From contig MKUW01000013.1 of the NCBI GenBank assembly GCA_001899005.1, positions 230,878 to 294,877 on the forward strand: a stretch of DNA of 64,000 nt, read 5' to 3'. Each line of letters starts with the position of its first letter. The first letter of the stretch is position 1. This document shows, in pieces, positions 52,395 to 61,887 of the stretch. The notes beneath the pieces are model-generated. The model was not told the origin of the DNA and did no database searches. It saw only the letters and a program-made list of their open reading frames with translations. This DNA is from Chloroflexi bacterium 44-23. Lineage in GTDB: Bacteria; Chloroflexota; Anaerolineae; Anaerolineales; Anaerolineaceae. The translations under genes and the position numbers were made by a program.

Positions 52395-53390
52395 ATGTCT
52401 GTAACAATCGTTATCATTATCGTTCTGGCATTGGGTTTTGATTTCTTAAATGGAATCCAGGATTCAAGCAATATCGTTGCAACCATGATCTCTTCCCGGG
52501 CGTTACCGCCACGGGTGGCCTTGATTATGACCGCCGCCGCAGAATTTACCGGGCCATTTATATTTGGCGTCGCAGTTGCCAATACGATCGGTAATGAAAT
52601 TGTTTTGCCGCACACCATTCATAACAATGTCTTGCTTGCCGCTCTTTGCAGTGCAATTCTCTGGAATATTTTCTCCTGGAAATTTGGCTTCCCAAGCAGC
52701 TCTTCGCATGGCTTAATCGGCGGCTTTATTGGTGCAGTTCTGATTGGCGCAGGTTGGCAAGCGATTCAGCTTAAAGGTTTAGAAAAAGTTTTAATTGCGT
52801 TATTTACTTCGCCTATCATTGGTTTTTTTATGGGTTATCTCATTTTGCGGTTAAGTCTTATTTTTAGTTGGAACGCTTCGCCGAAAGTAAATAAATTTTT
52901 CAAGCGCAGTCAAATCATTACCTCATTGGCGCTCGGGCTAAGTCACGGAACCAATGACGCCCAAAAGACGATGGGTGTGATTACTCTGGCTTTGGTTATT
53001 GGTGGGTATATTCCTTCTTTTGATGTACCCACGTGGGTGATTTTTCTTTGTTCACTCATGATTGCTCTGGGTACTTCATTTGGAAACTGGAAATTAATCC
53101 GAAAATTAGGAAGCAAGTTTTATAAAGTTCGCCCGGTGGATGCTTTTTCATCCCAATTAGCCTCTGCCATTGTGATCTTAAGTGCGTCCTTAGTGGGTGG
53201 CCCAATCAGTACAACCCAGGTTGTCAGTTCATCGATTATGGGCGTTGGGGCGGCCGAACGTGTCAATAAAGTGCGTTGGCATGTAGCGAGCGAAATCGGT
53301 ACAGCCTGGTTAATGACAATTCCGGCTACTGCCACGCTTGCGGCAGGTATTTACTGGCTTTTGGAGCGTTTTATTAATCCCGGAATTTAA
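52395..53390 (+). CDS. pit: PiT-family inorganic phosphate transporter
   Basis: 331 residues with about ten hydrophobic helices. The inverted PD001131-type signatures are visible: FLNGIQDSSNIVATMISSRA in the first half and ALGLSHGTNDAQKTMGVI in the second, plus GGPISTTQVVSSSIMGVG. PiT proteins move metal-phosphate with a proton or sodium gradient and can run in both directions. It lies inside a set of phosphoester-handling genes, so release of excess phosphate is as plausible as uptake. Confidence 0.92.
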   Translation: MSVTIVIIIVLALGFDFLNGIQDSSNIVATMISSRALPPRVALIMTAAAEFTGPFIFGVAVANTIGNEIVLPHTIHNNVLLAALCSAILWNIFSWKFGFPSSSSHGLIGGFIGAVLIGAGWQAIQLKGLEKVLIALFTSPIIGFFMGYLILRLSLIFSWNASPKVNKFFKRSQIITSLALGLSHGTNDAQKTMGVITLALVIGGYIPSFDVPTWVIFLCSLMIALGTSFGNWKLIRKLGSKFYKVRPVDAFSSQLASAIVILSASLVGGPISTTQVVSSSIMGVGAAERVNKVRWHVASEIGTAWLMTIPATATLAAGIYWLLERFINPGI

Positions 53391-53400
53391 TTCCGTTTTA
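53381..53400 (+). terminator. Weak terminator-like hairpin after pit
   Basis: CGGAAT-TTA-ATTCCG followed by TTTTA, overlapping the pit stop codon. The stem is only 6 bp with two G-C pairs at its base, so termination would be partial at best. Confidence 0.3.
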
Positions 53401-53425
53401 AAAACTTATTAAACCAAGAGGAACA

Positions 53426-54322
53426 ATGCAGAAACACTCATATGACATCCTGTGTATTGGGAATTACACCAAAGATAAAATCATCACCCCAGACATGACC
53501 AAATATGTGGACGGTGGTGCAATCAATTATGCTGCCCATGCCATCAAACGACTTGGGTTTGAGGTAGCCGTTCTAACCAGGTTGGCAGAGGAAGATCAAG
53601 GAGTGGTTAATGATCTGGAAGAAGGGGGGATCGATTGTTATGTAGATTACTCGCCTTTTTCAACCACCATGATACTGGATTACCCGACCAGCAACCCGGA
53701 TATTCGCACATTGACGGTGAATTCGATCGCCTCTCCCATTTCCGTCGATCAAGTGGATGGCTTGCAAGCAAAGGCAGCCGTGATTGGCCCCAGCATTCGA
53801 GGGGAAGTGGGGCTGGATGTGATCAAGCTTCTGCGGGAAAAAAATATTCGGGTAGCTGCCGATATGCAAGGCTATGTGCGGGTCCATCGCGAAGGCAGTT
53901 TAATCTACGAGCCATGGCCGGAAATGGCTGAAACCCTTCAAAATCTGGATGTGGTCAAAACAGATGCCGTAGAAGCAGAATTCTTAACCGGCGAATCTGA
54001 TATGTATAAAGCGGCTGCCACTTTATCTGCGCTGGGACCCCGTGAAATTGTTTTGACGCATAAGGATGGGGTACTGGTACTGGCAGATGGCAAATTTTAC
54101 GAAAATAAATTCTTCACAAATCACCTGATCGGCCGCAGTGGGCGTGGTGATACCTGCATCGGTAGTTATATGGCGTTTCGGACAAGAACAAACCCCCGTT
54201 CTGCCGCAACCTGGGCTGCAGCCGTGACCAGTATGAAGATGGAAAAACTGGGGCCATTTGACCGTAATTTGTCGGAAGTGAGACCATTTATTGCCGAGCA
54301 CTATCCCGATGCAGAACTGTGA
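53426..54322 (+). CDS. PfkB-family carbohydrate kinase (paralogue of the one at 377-1252)
   Basis: 298 residues, ribokinase fold. It has DILCIGNYTKDKI, a GGAINYAAHAIKRLG substrate segment, EAEFLTGESD and the anion-hole motif GRSGRGDTC. Both this kinase and its paralogue carry Arg in place of Ala in the usual GAGD. Each lies at the end of an AfuABC-like gene set, which ties this kinase subfamily to the imported solute. The gene follows pit by 35 bases and overlaps the next gene by 14 bases. The substrate might be an inositol or similar polyol, but this is inferred from context only. Confidence 0.85.
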   Translation: MQKHSYDILCIGNYTKDKIITPDMTKYVDGGAINYAAHAIKRLGFEVAVLTRLAEEDQGVVNDLEEGGIDCYVDYSPFSTTMILDYPTSNPDIRTLTVNSIASPISVDQVDGLQAKAAVIGPSIRGEVGLDVIKLLREKNIRVAADMQGYVRVHREGSLIYEPWPEMAETLQNLDVVKTDAVEAEFLTGESDMYKAAATLSALGPREIVLTHKDGVLVLADGKFYENKFFTNHLIGRSGRGDTCIGSYMAFRTRTNPRSAATWAAAVTSMKMEKLGPFDRNLSEVRPFIAEHYPDAEL

Positions 54323-55172
54323 ATCACGAAAATCTCAAATTGACAATTTCCGCGAAAATATTGTAGAAAATTACCGGCAGATATGGGCAAATATGATTGC
54401 GGATTGGTCTTCTGATGACCCCCGTAGCCTGGGTTGGCTGATGTACTCTGCAAATTATCTCTTTCGCACCAACAAGATCTATTGGGCGGTTGACCCGTTC
54501 TTACTTTCCACACGTATCGCGGCACCTTTCTGGGAACAACAAATTTCGGACCTCAGTAAGCTGGATTTTGTCTTGTTAACGCATCGACACAACGATCACT
54601 TTGATCGCGGGCTTATTCATGCCCTGAGAGATTTTCCCATCCAATGGGTCGTGCCGCAGGAAATGCGCTCCGATGTGTTGGAACTGATAAATGATCCCAA
54701 AAAAATTGTTGTAGCGACTCACGGGAAATTGCTCACCTGTTCCGGCATGAATATTATGCCATTCAACAGCCTGCATTTCGATGACAGCCGTGAGACGAAA
54801 ATACATGGCGTCCCTGAAACCGGCTATCTGGTGCAATTTCAAGAAAAAAAGTGGCTCTTTCCCGGGGATATTCGCAACTACCGGGCTGAACTGCTGCCGG
54901 AATTTGGGCCGGTTGATTTGCTCTTTGCCCATTTATGGCTGGGACGCAAAAGCGGGCAAGCGGACCCGCCACCGCTATTGGAGCAATTTTGCGAATTTTG
55001 TCTGGCGCTGCAACCAGCACAAATTGTCATTAGCCATCTTTATGAGGCAGGAAGAAAACCAGACAGCCTTTGGGATCTTTCCCATTTTGAAAAGGTGAAA
55101 AGAAGTTTGGAAAAACTCTCACCGAATTTACCAATCAGTGCCGCTCTCATTGGTCAAAAAATCCAAATTTGA
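54309..55172 (+). CDS. Metallo-beta-lactamase-fold hydrolase (UlaG-like)
   Basis: 287 residues. The metal motif is LLTHRHNDHFDRG (HxHxDH), with further candidate ligands in WLFPGDIRNY (Asp) and IVISHLYEAG (His). UlaG-type members hydrolyse lactones or phosphodiesters such as L-ascorbate-6-phosphate lactone or cyclic phosphates. The ATG at 54309 overlaps the kinase stop; the longer reading needs a TTG. It is the last gene of the RpiR-linked run before the exporter pair. A lactonase or cyclic phosphodiesterase step would fit the region. Confidence 0.78.
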   Translation: MQNCESRKSQIDNFRENIVENYRQIWANMIADWSSDDPRSLGWLMYSANYLFRTNKIYWAVDPFLLSTRIAAPFWEQQISDLSKLDFVLLTHRHNDHFDRGLIHALRDFPIQWVVPQEMRSDVLELINDPKKIVVATHGKLLTCSGMNIMPFNSLHFDDSRETKIHGVPETGYLVQFQEKKWLFPGDIRNYRAELLPEFGPVDLLFAHLWLGRKSGQADPPPLLEQFCEFCLALQPAQIVISHLYEAGRKPDSLWDLSHFEKVKRSLEKLSPNLPISAALIGQKIQI

Positions 55173-55224
55173 ACTGTGCTTCCCGCTGCTTGTGATATAG
55201 TTAACCTGCGGGAGATTGAACTTT

Positions 55225-57018
55225 ATGGCGGTTGAACAAACTTCATTGCATCGATTATCCATTCCGCAAACTCAAACCTCTTTGGTGAAACTTCTTTGGC
55301 GGGTTTATGGTTATTTGCGCCCGTATTGGAAGCATATTCTAAAATCCTATTTGTCACTGTTGGGTATCCTGGCGATCAGCGCGTTTACCCCGCAGTTTAT
55401 TGGCTGGATTATCGATCATGGTATTGTTGCCAACCAGACCAGGATTCTCAGCTGGTCAGTCCTGGGCTTGCTGGGCTTGATCGCTCTCAAAGGTGTGCTT
55501 AACTATTTTCAGGGAAACTATAGTGAGATTGCCTCACAAAATGTAGCCTTTGATCTGCGCAATCTCATCCAAAAAAAGCTGACTCTGCTTTCTTTCTCTT
55601 TTCATGATCAGGCTGAGACGGGAGAATTACTCTCGCGAGCTGTTCAGGATGTGGAAAGGCTGCGCTTCCTGACCGGACGGGCAACTTTGCGAATCTTGGA
55701 TGGGAGTTTACTACTGATCACCAGCGCAATCATCATGCTGGTGATCGATTATAAGCTGGCATTAATTGTATTGCTGACGATGCCATTGCTGGTCTACCGT
55801 GCACTTGCATTTGGTACGAAGTTCAGACCGCTTTCTTTACTGGTGCAAAAACAATTGGCGGTCTTGACCACGGCTGTGGAACAGAATTTGCGCGGGGCGC
55901 GGGAAGTTAAAACTTTTGCTCAGGAAGATGCAGAAATAGAAAAATTTGCAGTCGAGAATGAGCATTCGCTTGATTTAGCGCTTATATCAGCGCGAATGCA
56001 ATCACTGAATATGCCACTTTTGCTGCTGATCGCCAATTTGGGGGTTGTCATGATCATTTATTATGGTGGCACCCAAGTGATCAAGGGTCAAATAAGCATT
56101 GGCGAAATCATTGCCTTTATCACCTACATAGGCCAACTGATTGATCCCGTCCGCCGGCTGGGGATGATTATTCCTGCTGTTGCAATTGCAGGATCTTCTG
56201 CCGAGAGAGTATTTGATATTCTTGATACCATCTCGGAAGTAAAGGATGAACCCGATGCAAAGGATTTTGAAATTAATAAAGGGCAGGTAAATTTTGAGCA
56301 TGTCTCATTTCAATACGGTCATAACAAAGTGCTCTGGGATATCAATTTTGAACTAAAAGCGGGACAAAAGCTGGCTTTGCTGGGTGCTACCGGCTCCGGA
56401 AAATCAACGATTATCAGCTTGCTGCCCCGTTTTTATGATCCGACTGCCGGGCGGATTTTGATTGATGGGCGGGATATTCGCTCATTTACAATTCATTCAT
56501 TGCGGAGCCAGATAGGTATCGTCTTGCAGGAATCAACTTTATTTGCAGCTTCGATACGAGAAAATATCGCTTTTGGAAGTGAAGGTGCCAGTGAAGAGAA
56601 GATCATCGCTGCCGCGAAAGCGGCGCAGGCACATCAATTTATAATCGAAAGCAAATCAGGATATGATACTCGCATCGGAGAACGTGGCGTTACACTATCC
56701 GGCGGGCAGAAACAACGGCTGGCGATTGCGCGCGCCATTCTGATGGACCCCAAGATCTTAATTCTGGATGATGCGACTGCCTCGGTCGATTCTGAGACGG
56801 AGCACCTCATTCAGGCTGCTTTTAAAAATCTGGTTGCAGGTCGCACTACGTTTATCATAGCGCACCGGCTCAGTACCGTACGCGATGCGGATCTAATACT
56901 GGTCATGGATCATGGTCAAATTGTCGCTTCCGGAACCCACCAGAGCCTTTTGGCCGGGTCTGCTGAATATCACCAGATTTACGAACGCCAATTGAAAACG
57001 CAGGAAAAGCAATCATGA
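55225..57018 (+). CDS. Heterodimeric ABC exporter half, TM287/BmrC-like, with degenerate Walker B
   Basis: About 597 residues: six membrane helices (about 25-310), then an ABC domain with Walker A GATGSGKST, signature LSGGQKQR and Walker B LILDDATASVD. The catalytic Glu after Walker B is Asp, the known asymmetric arrangement of heterodimeric exporters such as TM287/288. The start at 55225 has a GGGAGA site. It is coupled to the next gene by a 4-base overlap. It exports drugs, lipids or peptides; the substrate is unknown. Confidence 0.9.
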   Translation: MAVEQTSLHRLSIPQTQTSLVKLLWRVYGYLRPYWKHILKSYLSLLGILAISAFTPQFIGWIIDHGIVANQTRILSWSVLGLLGLIALKGVLNYFQGNYSEIASQNVAFDLRNLIQKKLTLLSFSFHDQAETGELLSRAVQDVERLRFLTGRATLRILDGSLLLITSAIIMLVIDYKLALIVLLTMPLLVYRALAFGTKFRPLSLLVQKQLAVLTTAVEQNLRGAREVKTFAQEDAEIEKFAVENEHSLDLALISARMQSLNMPLLLLIANLGVVMIIYYGGTQVIKGQISIGEIIAFITYIGQLIDPVRRLGMIIPAVAIAGSSAERVFDILDTISEVKDEPDAKDFEINKGQVNFEHVSFQYGHNKVLWDINFELKAGQKLALLGATGSGKSTIISLLPRFYDPTAGRILIDGRDIRSFTIHSLRSQIGIVLQESTLFAASIRENIAFGSEGASEEKIIAAAKAAQAHQFIIESKSGYDTRIGERGVTLSGGQKQRLAIARAILMDPKILILDDATASVDSETEHLIQAAFKNLVAGRTTFIIAHRLSTVRDADLILVMDHGQIVASGTHQSLLAGSAEYHQIYERQLKTQEKQS

Positions 57019-58841
57019 GCTTTTCAATTGGAAATACATCACTGGGAATGGGGCCGCGTGACGCCATTGACCAATTCGGGGGTGGTGATCCGGATGAGAT
57101 CGGCAAGTTTAATGCACATGTCATCCGGCGTTTATTAAGTTATTTAATCCCGCACCGCTGGAAGATGGTGGCGGCATTAATACTGACCCTCCTGCAATCC
57201 GGATTAACCCTGCTGAACCCCTATTTGATTAAGAACGCGATTGACTTGCACATTACCCCGCACATTGTCGAAGGATTGGCGACTGTAAGCCTGCAAATTG
57301 CGCTGGTGTTTGTGGCGCTGTTCTTTGTTAGTTACGGCCAAAGCTATTTACTTTCCTGGGTCGGACAGAATGCTTTGACCAAAATACGCGATGACTTATT
57401 CCGGCATCTACAGAAGATGCAATTAGGATATCATGACAAGCATATAACCGGCGTCACGGTTTCGCACGTGATTAATGACGTGGCAGAAATCAATGAACTG
57501 CTTTCTCAGGGACTGGTCACTTTAATTGGCGATGTAGTCGTTCTGGTGGGGATCATTGTCGTTATGCTGAAAATGAGCCCTAAACTGGCGTTGCTGGCTT
57601 TCACCGTTTTACCTTTGATTGTGGTGTCAACCTGGTTATTCTCGCGACAGGCAAAAATCGCATTTCGCGAAACCCGCTCCAAAATCGCTGCCGTTGTTGG
57701 CGATCTGGCTGAGGATATCAGCGGTATGCGCGCCATCCAGGCCTTTACCCAGGAGGAAGCATCTCAAAAGCGTTTCCGGGCAGTCAACCGTGAAAACAGG
57801 AACGCCTATATCAGCGCCATGTCATTGTCCTTTGTATTCTTACCGGCAGTGGAATTCCTCGGGATGCTTGCTACCGGGATTGTGTTATGGTTCGGCGGCA
57901 GATTTGTGATCAATGAGCAGGTTACGATTGGTGTTCTGGTTGCTTTTCTTTCGTACGTTTCGCGCTTTTTCCAACCGATCCTCGAATTGAGCCGCCTGTA
58001 TACAACTTTTCAATCGGCCATGGCTGGCGGTGAACAGGTCATGGCATTGTTGGATTACCCTTTGGAGATTCCGGAGCGGGAAAATGCGATCATCCTGGGG
58101 GATATCCAGGGAAAGGTGGAGCTAAGGCACGTGGACTTTCGATACACACCGGATAGTCCGATTGTTTTGAAAGACTTAAGCATGTTAATTCACCCCGGCG
58201 AAAATATCGCCATTGTTGGTGCTACCGGCGCCGGAAAGACGACCATCGCCAACATTGTTGCCCGCTTTTATGATGTTAGTGCCGGTGCAGTTTTGATTGA
58301 TGACATTGACGTGCGGGATGTGCAGAAGACCAGCCTTCACCGACAAGTAGTCGTGGTATCACAAACACCCTTTCTGTTTTCACGTACAATTGCTGAAAAC
58401 ATCAGTTATGGGAAACCGCAAGCCAGCCTGGAAGAAATAATTCAAGTTGCCAAAAGAGCCAATGCCGATAAATTTATTGCTGCCTTGCCGGATGGTTATG
58501 ACACAAAAATCCAGGAAGGGGGAGTGAACCTTTCACTTGGCCAACGCCAATTGATCAGCATTGCACGCGCCATGCTGGTTGAACCGCGTATTTTGATACT
58601 GGATGAAGCCACCGCCAACATTGATACGATCACCGAGGTACAGATTCAAGTGGCACTTGAACGCCTTTTTAAGGGAAGGACTTCCATCGTCATTGCACAC
58701 AGGCTGAGCACGGTGCGGAAGGCTGATCGAATCTACGTGCTCGAGCATGGCAAAATTGTTGAAGAAGGTCGGCATGACTTGCTCATACAGCAAAAAGGCT
58801 TATATGCTGCTTTATATGATCGTCAATTTATCAATTCATGA
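57015..58841 (+). CDS. Heterodimeric ABC exporter half, TM288/BmrD-like, catalytic
   Basis: 608 residues: an N-terminal extension of about 45 residues, six membrane helices, and an ABC domain with Walker A GATGAGKTT, signature LSLGQRQL (Gly to Leu in the third position) and a full Walker B LILDEATANID. It supplies the canonical catalytic Glu to the pair. The overlap with the preceding gene confirms a two-subunit exporter. Confidence 0.9.
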   Translation: MSFSIGNTSLGMGPRDAIDQFGGGDPDEIGKFNAHVIRRLLSYLIPHRWKMVAALILTLLQSGLTLLNPYLIKNAIDLHITPHIVEGLATVSLQIALVFVALFFVSYGQSYLLSWVGQNALTKIRDDLFRHLQKMQLGYHDKHITGVTVSHVINDVAEINELLSQGLVTLIGDVVVLVGIIVVMLKMSPKLALLAFTVLPLIVVSTWLFSRQAKIAFRETRSKIAAVVGDLAEDISGMRAIQAFTQEEASQKRFRAVNRENRNAYISAMSLSFVFLPAVEFLGMLATGIVLWFGGRFVINEQVTIGVLVAFLSYVSRFFQPILELSRLYTTFQSAMAGGEQVMALLDYPLEIPERENAIILGDIQGKVELRHVDFRYTPDSPIVLKDLSMLIHPGENIAIVGATGAGKTTIANIVARFYDVSAGAVLIDDIDVRDVQKTSLHRQVVVVSQTPFLFSRTIAENISYGKPQASLEEIIQVAKRANADKFIAALPDGYDTKIQEGGVNLSLGQRQLISIARAMLVEPRILILDEATANIDTITEVQIQVALERLFKGRTSIVIAHRLSTVRKADRIYVLEHGKIVEEGRHDLLIQQKGLYAALYDRQFINS

Positions 58842-58856
58842 AGGTGGTAGTTTCAG

Positions 58857-59942
58857 ATGGCAAATTATGAAAGTCTCCAAAATACATTTGACCTTTTAGT
58901 AGCGGATAGAAGCCAGACACCCTATGCGCAATTGGTCGTTTACAAGGATGGCGAAAGGGTTGTCAATCTGGCCGGCAAAAGTGATGCGGCATTTTCTCTC
59001 GATCAGAATACCCCCTTCCTGACATTTTCCGTCTCAAAAGCCTTCACCGCCTGCGCCATCCTGCACCTGCTCGAACAGGGCAAAATTGAGCTGGATGCCC
59101 CCATCGCCGGCTACTGGCCGCAGTTTGCTTACGGCGGCAAAGAAACCGCCACCATCCGCCACGCGCTCACTCATCAGGCCGGCGTGCCTGCCCCGCACCT
59201 CAACCGCCAGATCCTGCTGTGGCCATTTTGGAGCCTCGTCACCTGGGACCTGGCGCGCACCAAAGCCGTCTACCCGCCCGGCACCCAAACCGCCTATCAC
59301 CTGGTTAACTTTGGTTTCATCCTGGGCGAAGTCGTCCGGCGGGTCTCCGGTCTTCCCATCGATCAGTACCTCCAAAAACACTTCTTCCTTCCGCTTGGGC
59401 TGCAAAACACCTGGATGCGCATCCCAAAAAGCGAACTCAAACGCTCTCCCAAAGTCTTCCCTGCTTCAGACGATATGCGTACCAGCGCCACCCTCTTCAA
59501 CCTGCGCCGCACCCGCCGCGCGCTCATTCCGGCTGCCGGCTTGCACAGCACAGCCCACGACCTGGCGCTCTTTTTCCAGATGCTCCTGGATGGCGGCAGG
59601 GCCAATGGTCATACCTTCCTCAAACCGGAAACCATCAGCATGGCAACCAGCTCGCAAAATGAAGGCTACGATGCCTACGTGCACTACGACATGAACTGGG
59701 GCTTTGGCTTCATCATCGGTGGCGGAAGCTTCCGGCAGGGTGCGGACCCCACCAAACTTACGCTCGGTTATGGCAGTTCAACCGCCACCTTCTCCGCCAT
59801 GGGCATGGGCACCTGCATGGTCTGGGCAGACAGACAGAAAAATATCGTGACTGCGTTCACGTGCAATGGCATGCTCGGCAATGAAGGCGTCAACCAGCGT
59901 TGGGCAACTATTTCCAATGCGGTCTGGGATGCGGTGGGGTGA
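58857..59942 (+). CDS. Beta-lactamase-fold serine hydrolase (class C/esterase type)
   Basis: 361 residues. SVSK (S-x-x-K nucleophile motif) lies about residue 59, PGTQTAYHLVNFGFILGEV holds the Tyr region, and a GGGSFRQG segment near the C-terminus replaces the KTG motif. No signal peptide is seen, so it is probably a cytoplasmic esterase or peptidase rather than a resistance enzyme. From about 59040 to 59930 the sequence becomes clearly richer in G and C, with C-ending codons, compared with the first 180 bases and with its neighbours. This suggests a mosaic or transferred gene. It follows the exporter by 15 bases. Confidence 0.82.
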   Translation: MANYESLQNTFDLLVADRSQTPYAQLVVYKDGERVVNLAGKSDAAFSLDQNTPFLTFSVSKAFTACAILHLLEQGKIELDAPIAGYWPQFAYGGKETATIRHALTHQAGVPAPHLNRQILLWPFWSLVTWDLARTKAVYPPGTQTAYHLVNFGFILGEVVRRVSGLPIDQYLQKHFFLPLGLQNTWMRIPKSELKRSPKVFPASDDMRTSATLFNLRRTRRALIPAAGLHSTAHDLALFFQMLLDGGRANGHTFLKPETISMATSSQNEGYDAYVHYDMNWGFGFIIGGGSFRQGADPTKLTLGYGSSTATFSAMGMGTCMVWADRQKNIVTAFTCNGMLGNEGVNQRWATISNAVWDAVG

Positions 59943-59970
59943 GGAGGAGAGATACTAACTAAAGTGTCGA

Positions 59971-59998
59971 TTGGAATTGAGGGAAAAATTGCTATAAT
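59971..59998 (+). promoter_or_regulatory. Sigma-70-type promoter for the small membrane protein
   Basis: TTGGAA -35 (59971-59976), 16-bp spacer, perfect TATAAT -10 (59993-59998), about 130 bases before the ATG at 60127. Confidence 0.55.
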
Positions 59999-60126
59999 GA
60001 ATTTTAGGTTCTGGGGAAAAGATTATTCGTTGAACGCCAAAATTTCACCAGCCAGAAAAGTCAATTTGCCCGGTTCATTTGATTGATCCGGTACGTATTT
60101 TAACAGCGTCATCTCAAGGAGCAAAT

Positions 60127-60300
60127 ATGCGCGGTTTCTTAAGAAATTTGGCAATCTTGGTTGGTATTTTTATTGTATTCATGATTTTATTTCCGAGTGT
60201 GATGAATCAAGTCGGCGATTTAATGGGAGGGTTGGGAATATTGCCATTTTTTATCATTATGGTAATTGTCTCAGCACTTCCAAAAAGAAAAAGAAGATGA
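60127..60300 (+). CDS. Small membrane protein of unknown function
   Basis: 57 residues. Two hydrophobic segments (about 6-24 and 34-51) are separated by a short loop with GDLMGGLG, and the tail is basic (PKRKRR), which places the C-terminus in the cytoplasm. An AAGGAG site 6-10 bases before the ATG and the promoter at 59971 support a real gene. I do not recognise a family. Confidence 0.6.
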   Translation: MRGFLRNLAILVGIFIVFMILFPSVMNQVGDLMGGLGILPFFIIMVIVSALPKRKRR

Positions 60301-60363
60301 CTTTGACCTGAATTTGTGCTAAATTGAAACCATATAGAATCCTAAATACAAAAATGGTGATGA

Positions 60364-61887
60364 ATGGCCAGTAATAACGAACTTGAAAAGACCCTTTGGG
60401 CTGCTGCAGATAAGTTGCGATCTAACATGGACGCGGCTGAATATAAACATGTCGTTTTGGGACTGATTTTTCTCAAATACATTTCTGATGCATTCAACGA
60501 TTTGTACCAAAAGCTCGCAGAGAACAAAGGCGAATATGAGGGCTCTGATCCTGAAGACCCGGATGAGTACCTGGCAAACAACGTATTTTTTGTTCCTGAA
60601 AAAGCGCGCTGGTAATACCTGCAGGACCGCGCCAAACAGCCCGAAATCGGCAAATATCTTGATGACGCCATGGATGCCATCGAACGGATTAACCCGCCGC
60701 TCAAGGGTGTGCTTCCCAAAATTTATGCAGACCCAGAGCTAAACAAGCCACGGTTGGGGGAATTAATTGATTTAATTGGCACAATCGGTTTTCGTCAGGA
60801 TGCGCACGCGTCCCAGGACCTGCTGGGGCGTGTCTATGAATACTTCCTGGGACAATTTGCTGATGCGGAAGGAAAAAAAGGCGGACAATTTTACACCCCC
60901 GCTAGCATTGTCAAACTGCTTGTCGAGATGATTGAACCTTTTAACGGTCGTGTCTACGACGGCTGTTGCGGCAGTGGTGGTATGTTTGTTCAGAGTGAAA
61001 AGTTTGTTCGTAACCACCAGGGGAACATCAAAGACCTGTCGATCTTTGGACAAGAGTCCAACCCCACCACCCTGCGGCTGGCGCGCATGAACCTGGCTAT
61101 TCGCGGGATCGACGCCAAACTGGAACTAGGCGATACATTCCTCAATGACCGCCATCCGGATCTCAAAGCCGACTTTATTCTGGCTAACCCGCCTTTCAAT
61201 GTGAGTGATTGGAACGGCGAGCAGCTGCGCGATGACATTCGCTGGAAGTACGGACTGCCGCCGGTCGGTAACGCCAATTATGCCTGGCTGCAGCATTTTA
61301 TCCATAAACTCAGCCCCACGGGTACCGCCGGAATTGTGCTGGCTAACGGAAGTATGAACAGCAACACTGGCGGTGAAGGCGAGATTCGCAAGAATATGAT
61401 CGAAGCTAACATAGTGGACTGCATGGTTGCCCTGCCTGCCCAGCTTTTTTATAATACGATGATCCCTGCCTGTCTATGGTTCCTGGCTAGAGACAGGACG
61501 AATCATAAATTTCGCAACCGTTCCAACGAGCTATTATTCATTGATGCCCGCAAACTGGGATCGATGATTAATCGCCGCAATAAAGAGTTTGCACCCGAAG
61601 ATATCTCCAAAATCGCTGGCACCTACCACGCCTGGCGCGGCGAGGGCGGTGTGTATGAAGACCAACCCGGTTTTTGCAAAGCGGCAACCATGGATGAAGT
61701 TCGCGCTAACAATTACGTACTGATGCCCGGGCGATATGTAGGCACGGAAGAAGCCGAAGATGACGGTATCCCGTTTGAGGACAAAATGAATGCGCTGACG
61801 GCTCAACTGGCCGAACAATTCGCCCGCGGCAATGAACTGCAATTGCGGATTCGCGAGAATTTGAAGGGGATCGGGTATGATTTCTGA
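60364..61887 (+). pseudogene. hsdM: Type I restriction-modification DNA methyltransferase HsdM, interrupted by an in-frame TAA
   Basis: The frame runs from [19 protein letters not shown] through an N-terminal helical domain, then meets TAA at 60613-60615 in [18 protein letters not shown]. Relatives usually have a small residue (often Ser) there. The same frame continues to 61887 with the methylase motifs: [16 protein letters not shown] (motif I, SAM binding), [12 protein letters not shown] (NPPF motif IV) and [13 protein letters not shown]. Without the stop the protein would be about 507 residues, normal for HsdM. It is either a nonsense mutation or a sequence error. The next gene overlaps its end by 11 bases. 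Confidence 0.85.

Noticed and set aside
36267..55172. Phosphonate degradation cluster
   Set aside because: No C-P lyase, PhnX (HAD with D-W-A-G-T), PhnW or PhnA genes are visible; the HAD motifs are of another type. Phosphonate as the imported substrate is not excluded.
59034..59694. Long overlapping ORFs on both strands at 59034-59694
   Set aside because: They are by-products of the GC-rich codon usage of the beta-lactamase-fold gene and show no domain.
60613..60615. Recoding (selenocysteine or similar) at the hsdM stop
   Set aside because: The codon is TAA, not TGA or TAG, and relatives have no redox residue at this place.
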